The notes beneath the pieces are model-generated. The model was not told the DNA's origin and ran no database searches. It saw only the letters and a list, made by a program, of their open reading frames with translations. Shown one piece after another: positions 59,641 through 64,000 of a DNA stretch of 64,000 nucleotides. The first letter of the stretch is position 1. Each line of letters opens with the position of its first letter. The DNA is taken from the NCBI GenBank assembly GCA_036346205.1, contig JARFJB010001978.1, positions 352,001 through 416,000 of the forward strand, in the 5' to 3' direction. The position numbers and the translations under genes are program-made. The DNA comes from Vesta saturnalis. Lineage: Eukaryota > Arthropoda > Insecta > Coleoptera > Lampyridae.

Positions 59641-59871
59641 CTATTTAACGTTCCGACGTTTCAAAAGTCATTTACCATTATCAAGCCGCTTCAAGTTGCC
59701 TTGCTCTACTTCTCGTGATTCACTTAACCGATATCTTGCTGCTTCTCCTTGTTTATAGACTATGTTTCTCCTTTCTCTTTTCGGTTTTGATTTTCCATTT
59801 TCTTTCATCGTTGTTGTGCTGTGCTGCTCGATGTGTGTGTGTGTGTGTGTTTGTTTAATGCTATTTTCCAA
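59641..59871 (-). repeat. PLE-type tail fragment with GAAACGTC motif and (TG)n tract
   Basis: Minus strand: a 67-codon reading with RRNIVYKQGEAARYRLSES and REVEQGNLKRLDNGK ends at 59668. It is followed by CTTGATAATGG…GAAACGTCGG (59648-59690). The GAAACGTC box resembles those behind the PLE ORFs in this window. (TG)n lies at 59829-59851. Probably the 3' end of a PLE or similar retroelement; the coding core is absent. Confidence 0.4.
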
Positions 59872-59879
59872 GTATTCCG

Positions 59880-61780
59880 TAACCTTTGTCAGTCGTCTCT
59901 CGAGTTGAGACTAAGTGGCTGTTTCTCGATTTCAATCGCTTCTCTTCTTATCCGTTAAATGAAGTAGTTGACACTCACTATCTTTATTATAATTTTGTAT
60001 AATGTTTATTTAGTTTATTCCACACAGGTATATTTAGCTCAAAAATTACGTTACTGCACTATATTATGGCAGTTTGCGTCCTAAAGTAACCGTTATGTTC
60101 GACTGTACTGAAATTTGAAATAGATTTACGTTGCGATTGCTAAAGCTGTCTTAAGACTGCATGAAATCTGACTATTCCTACCGTCTGATTTTCTTTTATA
60201 CCCAAATCCAGTCGATAATAGAATTATACAAGAGCATAGACTTTAACGAAAGACTATAATTTTACTTATAAAGCAACGCTTATGTCGTATATGTGAAACT
60301 CTACCATATTCCATACTGTATTTTTCAGCATAATATATAATTGATACTGGTGCTGAAATAATAATTCAACTGTTCACGTTACTGCAGTGGACTTTGTGTA
60401 TTTCCACAAAATTCTGAAACCACAATCGTTTTCGACCTTCTTTTTTTGTAAAGGTTTCCATTGCACAATATTAATCTGAGTTTCATGAACTAAAACTTAA
60501 TTAATAAATTACTTTTGAGCTGCATCAATGGTCAGTTGTTATGGTGCTTACCTTGTAGCGAGCGCAGTTTAACTTAGTTGAGATGGTCGTTTTTCTAAAA
60601 CGGAGAATACCAAACCATTCTGTGACGTGCACAAAAGTACCGATGTCCAAAATAGGAATGTGCCATGATCCATTCTAAGATAACCGTAGCTCATTTTTTG
60701 GAAAGCACTTGGTGCAGTTGGTTAGTCTAGAAACACAATAGAAATTTAAAAAGGCACCACTTGGTTTGATCTTGTGTAGGCCTCAAACCAAGAAAAGGCT
60801 AAGATAGTTAGGACTATAGTTACAGTTAAAATAAAGAAACTAACGCTTACCTGAAATATGACAGGTTGATTATGTACACTAGACAACAATACACATAAGA
60901 CAAATGTGCATAAAAATCAATTTCAGGATAATGCTGCTGAAACAACAAAGGTAAAAATAACTTTCAGTAACCATAAACCAGTTACAGTAACAATAAAACC
61001 AATACAGTAATAATAAAGCCGTTTTTGGCAGTAATAGTTATTTAGCACAAATAAGTCATTGGCAATAATCACAAATAAAATGCATTAATAATAAACCACT
61101 TACCTAATGAGTGCTTTAATTCAAATATACTACAAAAAAAAAATTAAGTCGGACATTCAAGATAGTGATTAGGGGCCGGTTCTGGACCAATTCTAGGACA
61201 CTCGCCCTCTGGTGGAGAGAAATGTAAGCTTTGGATCTCTTCAAGGTCAAACTTTTGTGAAATTTAAATTTTGGAGCTCGCTAAAATAGAAATTGCAATG
61301 TCATCGTCATCATCATATTATAAGGTCACTGCGATCAAAAGTTTTGGGAAAATTTGTATGTCAAGATCAAAAGCTAAAATAGAAATTGCACTGTCATCAT
61401 CATATTACAATTCTTAGAAGTCTAAAAATAGAGTGGTCAAGGTGAAAGATTATTGACCTGTAGGGTATCAAATGACATTTCTTAGAAGTATAAAAATAGA
61501 ATCAATTCAAACAAGAAGAATGCGGATTGTTGTCTATGTTAAAAAGTAGACCAAGGTCAAATGGTGCTTATATTGACTAAATTGAGTCAAGGTGAAATAA
61601 TTTTCTAAGCTAAAAGTAGGTGGGTATTAACAAGTTTAACCATGTTGTGATAGGTACTCAAGTCAAGGACACATTTTTGTGATATAAACCACAGCAAGGT
61701 GTGTTGAGATCAGTTAGCAACCTGTAATTGTTAAACATGGAATTAGCAGGGTTAAACCAAAACACCTATTGCAAACTTTT
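59880..61780. other. non-coding, no gene recognised
   Basis: 60950-61110 has loosely repeated 'aataaacc/agttacagtaa' phrases. 61190-61560 has repeated 'tcatcatcatatta' and 'ttcttagaagt.taaaaatagag' phrases at about 61310-61330, 61395, 61410 and 61478, which may mark the edge of the virus-like element that follows. Confidence 0.4.
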
Positions 61781-61848
61781 TATTGAGATATCAAAAAGTA
61801 TAAAGTGATTAATGTGGCAGTAATTAATACTAAATATGTGAACGTATA

Positions 61849-62046
61849 GTGTTGGAAACGGATGATTTTAAGTGTATATTACCCCAACGCTTTTATGCGT
61901 ATTTGAAAGAAGAAACTCGAATGGAAGAATTTAAAACGCAGCTAAATACGAGGGATGTCTTTATGAGTAGTTTGGTGCAGTCGGAAAACAACAAACATAA
62001 CATTTTGTTTTCAATAGTGCACAACCCCACCACATGCTTTAACTAA
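61849..62046 (+). CDS. small unrecognised ORF in the virus-like element
   Basis: 65 codons from a GTG: VLETDDFKCILPQRFYAYL, then KEETRMEEFKTQL. Mixed polar composition, unlike the chance ORFs elsewhere, and on the same strand as the PLA2/protease remnants. No function is assigned; it could be a fragment of a minor viral protein. No ATG lies at the start, so the true N-terminus may be missing. Confidence 0.35.
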   Translation: MLETDDFKCILPQRFYAYLKEETRMEEFKTQLNTRDVFMSSLVQSENNKHNILFSIVHNPTTCFN

Positions 62047-62472
62047 AATCATTTTTAAACAGTCCAATTGCAAGCAAGTACAGTCGTTATAATTCAGGCA
62101 GCAATAACATCATTTCTGGAACGATCCAAACTCAGACGTTCACCGTTATATATGGATACCCACATAGTTGCAGTAACAATATGAATAATAATTTTACCTT
62201 GTGTTGTTGGTGCTGTCAAAATAGTGATGGTGGTATTAGCAGTAAAATGAAGAGAAACATGATGAAGGTTATTCTTCTAACACTGGCAGGCAGCCATATG
62301 ATTTATCTGAAGTGTATAAACAAGCAGATAATGAACACTTAATCGATTGTATTATTATAAACTATCGAACGATACTCATCACGCAAAACATATGGAAATT
62401 GGATATAGTACACACCTCAACCTTGACCAGTAGTGCGTTTGGTGTAGCAACTGTAATCAAAGCAATAATGTA

Positions 62473-62781
62473 GTGTTGGATATGAAGGAATGGAATGAGC
62501 TTCTAAGATGGCATTCATATGTAGAATTACAGTTTTTCCGATCCCAAGAAATTGAAAATAAAATTAATTGGTCAAATATAAATGAGGATGAAGATATAAT
62601 CTATGATCAACATTATGAATCTCCATCTAGCAATCTTGGTATTTATTACAATTGGGAATTGATTAAAGGATATGACAGAATTTTGAAAACTGTTATGATA
62701 GAAAACTACAACTGCTGGACTTGCACATTCAAGTCACATAGTATAGAAGAACTATTCAATTTAAAGGATAATAAGCTATAG
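62473..62781 (+). CDS. acidic ORF in the virus-like element, possibly PC4-like or structural
   Basis: 102 codons from GTG (ATG at 62482): MKEWNELLRWHSYVELQFF, then acidic INEDEDIIYDQHYE, then aromatic-rich GIYYNWELIKGYDRIL and a Cys pair NCWTC. 'V.LDMKEWN.L' recalls the end of PC4-like DNA-binding modules found in some virus-like elements, but that resemblance is weak and the rest is not recognised. Intact for its length; may be a fragment. Confidence 0.4.
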   Translation: MLDMKEWNELLRWHSYVELQFFRSQEIENKINWSNINEDEDIIYDQHYESPSSNLGIYYNWELIKGYDRILKTVMIENYNCWTCTFKSHSIEELFNLKDNKL

Positions 62782-63089
62782 ATTGGAATTTCTTGAATCT
62801 TACAATCTGGTGTGTTTTATGAAAAGTTCATACAACAGTTGTTGACTACCGTCGTTTTCGTGAGAAAGAATTCCGTGGTGGTGATGATGACATTTATAAA
62901 GACATTGATGATGTTATAAATGCTAAGTTAATATTAATTCACATAACACTGTATGTTTAATGGAAATATTGTATTATCGTCCTGCTTATCTAATGTATAG
63001 CATTTACTGAATAAAGAAATGACTACGATTTGTATTTCTCAATTTAGGTATAAATACCCCGTTCTATCCATCCAGGTAAACAATGTTAG

Positions 63090-63360
63090 TTAGAAGCGAA
63101 AGATGTAGGTGGTGGTGGTGGTTTAGTAAATGCTCTAATCAATAAACTTTCCGTTTGAATTGCATTTACCTGGTTACCATTATTACGGTCCTGGTACAAA
63201 GTTAGAAAATGACTCGCACGCGGTGACCCGGTATTAATCAATTAGATGCTCAGTGCAAACTTCACGATATCAGTTACAGATATTACAGAGATTTAGATAG
63301 TAGGCTTAAAGCGGATAAAATTTTTCAAAAAAAGCTTGGGAACGCTTAAATCATCAGACG
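63090..63360 (+). pseudogene. parvovirus-type phospholipase A2 domain (VP1u-like), frameshifted
   Basis: A Gly-rich lead-in GGGGLVNALINKL (63107-63149) is followed after a one-base shift by PFELHLPGYHYYGPGTKLE (63151-63207). YYGPG is the calcium-binding loop of secreted and viral PLA2. After another shift, DAQCKLHDISYRYYRDLDSR (63245-63304) carries the His-Asp catalytic pair (HD at 63263-63268) in the D..C..HD..Y pattern. In viruses this domain breaches endosomal membranes during entry. Here it is disrupted by at least two frameshifts and stops and cannot be made as one protein. Confidence 0.75.
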
Positions 63361-63559
63361 CACATTAGGTGAACGAACTGCAGCTTTAGCAGTCAGTACC
63401 ACATGAAAGCAAAGATAAAATTAGGAATGGTGTAAACGTCGATATAATCTGAAGAAGAAAAATGCAACGGAGGAAATTTATTGCATTTACGAAAACAATA
63501 GCTAAAAAATTAAACCTAACGTAAATTTCACAGGCACAATAAAGTCAGCGCTTTCAACG

Positions 63560-63806
63560 GCAAAACTGTGGTAAATAGCTTACGAGGATTATCAGCAATC
63601 GGTGCTTTAGCTGGCGGTGCATCAAAAATTGCTAAAGCAGTCATGCTAAAAATGCTAAAAAATTGCAAGAAGAGACATCGCGCCATAATCGTATGTTGGA
63701 ATAGATCGCTATAGGCTCCATGAATAAGAAAGGTGATGCACTGTATCTAAAACCAAACAAATCTGGTGGTGGTGCATTATACTTAAAACCGTTTCCAAAA
63801 AACTGA
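63560..63806 (+). pseudogene. capsid/precursor-like segment: GALAGG hydrophobic patch and YLKP repeats
   Basis: VNSLRGLSAIGALAGGASKI (near 63571-63630) is a hydrophobic Gly/Ala-rich patch. Then LYLKPNKSGGGALYLKPFPK (63742-63801) contains two YLKP units around a Gly-rich linker and ends in a stop. The same order (PLA2, Gly/Ala patch, YLKP units) is what I recall from arthropod virus-like elements; that parallel is from memory and needs a search. Confidence 0.5.
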
Positions 63807-63808
63807 AT

Positions 63809-64000
63809 AGATTACCCGAAAGACCTTTAACAGATATTGATTTCAAGAAATACACCAAAAATGTACCCTACTTTAGGGATATTTTATGAGAGATAGCATG
63901 CCTAAGTAACCACGGAAAAATGAATCTTGAATTATTAACTTAGATAGCCAAAGAGAGAATAATACAGCAGAAGTATAACAGTATTAAAACTGGTCGCATT
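63809..64000 (+). pseudogene. start of an adenain-like cysteine protease region (partial)
   Basis: RLPERPLTDIDFKKYTKN (63809-63862) is followed by YFRDI and, after a one-base shift, MRDSMPK (about 63887-63907). This resembles the leader before the His-Cys catalytic core of adenovirus-type proteases in Polinton-like elements. The window ends before any catalytic residue would appear, so the assignment rests on the lead-in only. Confidence 0.45.

Larger units (their letters stand above)
61780..64000 (+). mobile_element. decayed virus-derived element (PLA2 + adenain-like protease), open at the right edge
   Basis: A plus-strand cluster of short, mostly broken coding pieces. In order: a small ORF (61849-62046), an acidic ORF (62473-62781), a parvovirus-type phospholipase A2 motif region (about 63100-63360), a hydrophobic Gly/Ala-rich segment (63560-63660), a YLKP-repeat segment (63740-63806) and the start of a protease-like region (63809 onward). 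PLA2-type capsid N-termini followed by an adenovirus-type protease are known from Polinton/adintovirus-like elements. Frameshifts and stops show it is non-functional here. The element runs past the window end; the left border is inferred. Confidence 0.6.

Noticed and set aside
63107..63125. GGTGGTGGT run as a microsatellite
   Set aside because: It encodes the Gly-rich lead-in of the PLA2-like segment and is only about six units.

Overview
This window is AT-rich, intron-containing animal DNA, almost certainly from an insect. The evidence is one spliced host gene with GT-AG introns plus many arthropod-type transposons: mariner/Tc1-like, hAT, pogo-like, Crypton-like, Penelope-like and jockey-like. 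The one confident host gene is the 3' part of a Hyperkinetic-type voltage-gated K+ channel beta subunit (aldo-keto reductase fold), plus strand. Eight exons lie between 26493 and 43968 and end in a stop codon; the 5' exon(s) are outside the window or were not recognised. Seven introns are seen. Six are 48-61 nt, while the second is 15.9 kb and packed with mobile elements.

Layout: 1-5160 holds a DDE_4/ISL2EU-like remnant, a TA-flanked palindromic MITE, a broken Crypton-like tyrosine recombinase and a scrap of mariner. 5167-13100 is Penelope-like element (PLE) territory. It contains a nearly intact minus-strand reverse transcriptase/GIY-YIG ORF cut off by a palindromic MITE, then a decayed plus-strand PLE with tandem pseudo-LTRs set between TA microsatellites, then a 2 x 245 bp tandem repeat. 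14117-25837 holds three mariner-like elements plus a fragment, one sitting in the middle of a larger palindrome, and several microsatellites. 26493-43968 is the Hyperkinetic gene. Its giant intron holds a hAT with a perfect 8-bp target duplication 11 nt past the splice donor, a possible Crypton/KCTD1-like scrap, a third PLE, an internally deleted mariner, a GC-rich oddity, a complete pogo-like element and another insect DDE transposase remnant. 44100-47005 is a broken jockey-like LINE just behind the gene.

47080-53870 has no genes and contains a strongly diverged tandem repeat with a period near 2.24 kb. 54040-56400 is a 2.3 kb (CACACT)n-type array, which produces a spurious 720-codon His/Thr/Ser ORF. 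56400-61780 is non-coding apart from a PLE-like tail. From about 61780 to the window end there is a decayed virus-derived element. It has a parvovirus-type phospholipase A2 motif and, behind it, sequence resembling the start of an adenain-type cysteine protease, a combination reminiscent of Polinton/adintovirus-like elements; it probably continues past the window.

Most transposon genes here are pseudogenes. The exceptions for reading-frame integrity are PLE-1 (5416-7698) and the mariner-like ORF at 14594-15202, which is open but has lost two catalytic Asp residues. No tRNA, rRNA or CRISPR array was seen. All family names come from reading motifs by eye; no database search was run.
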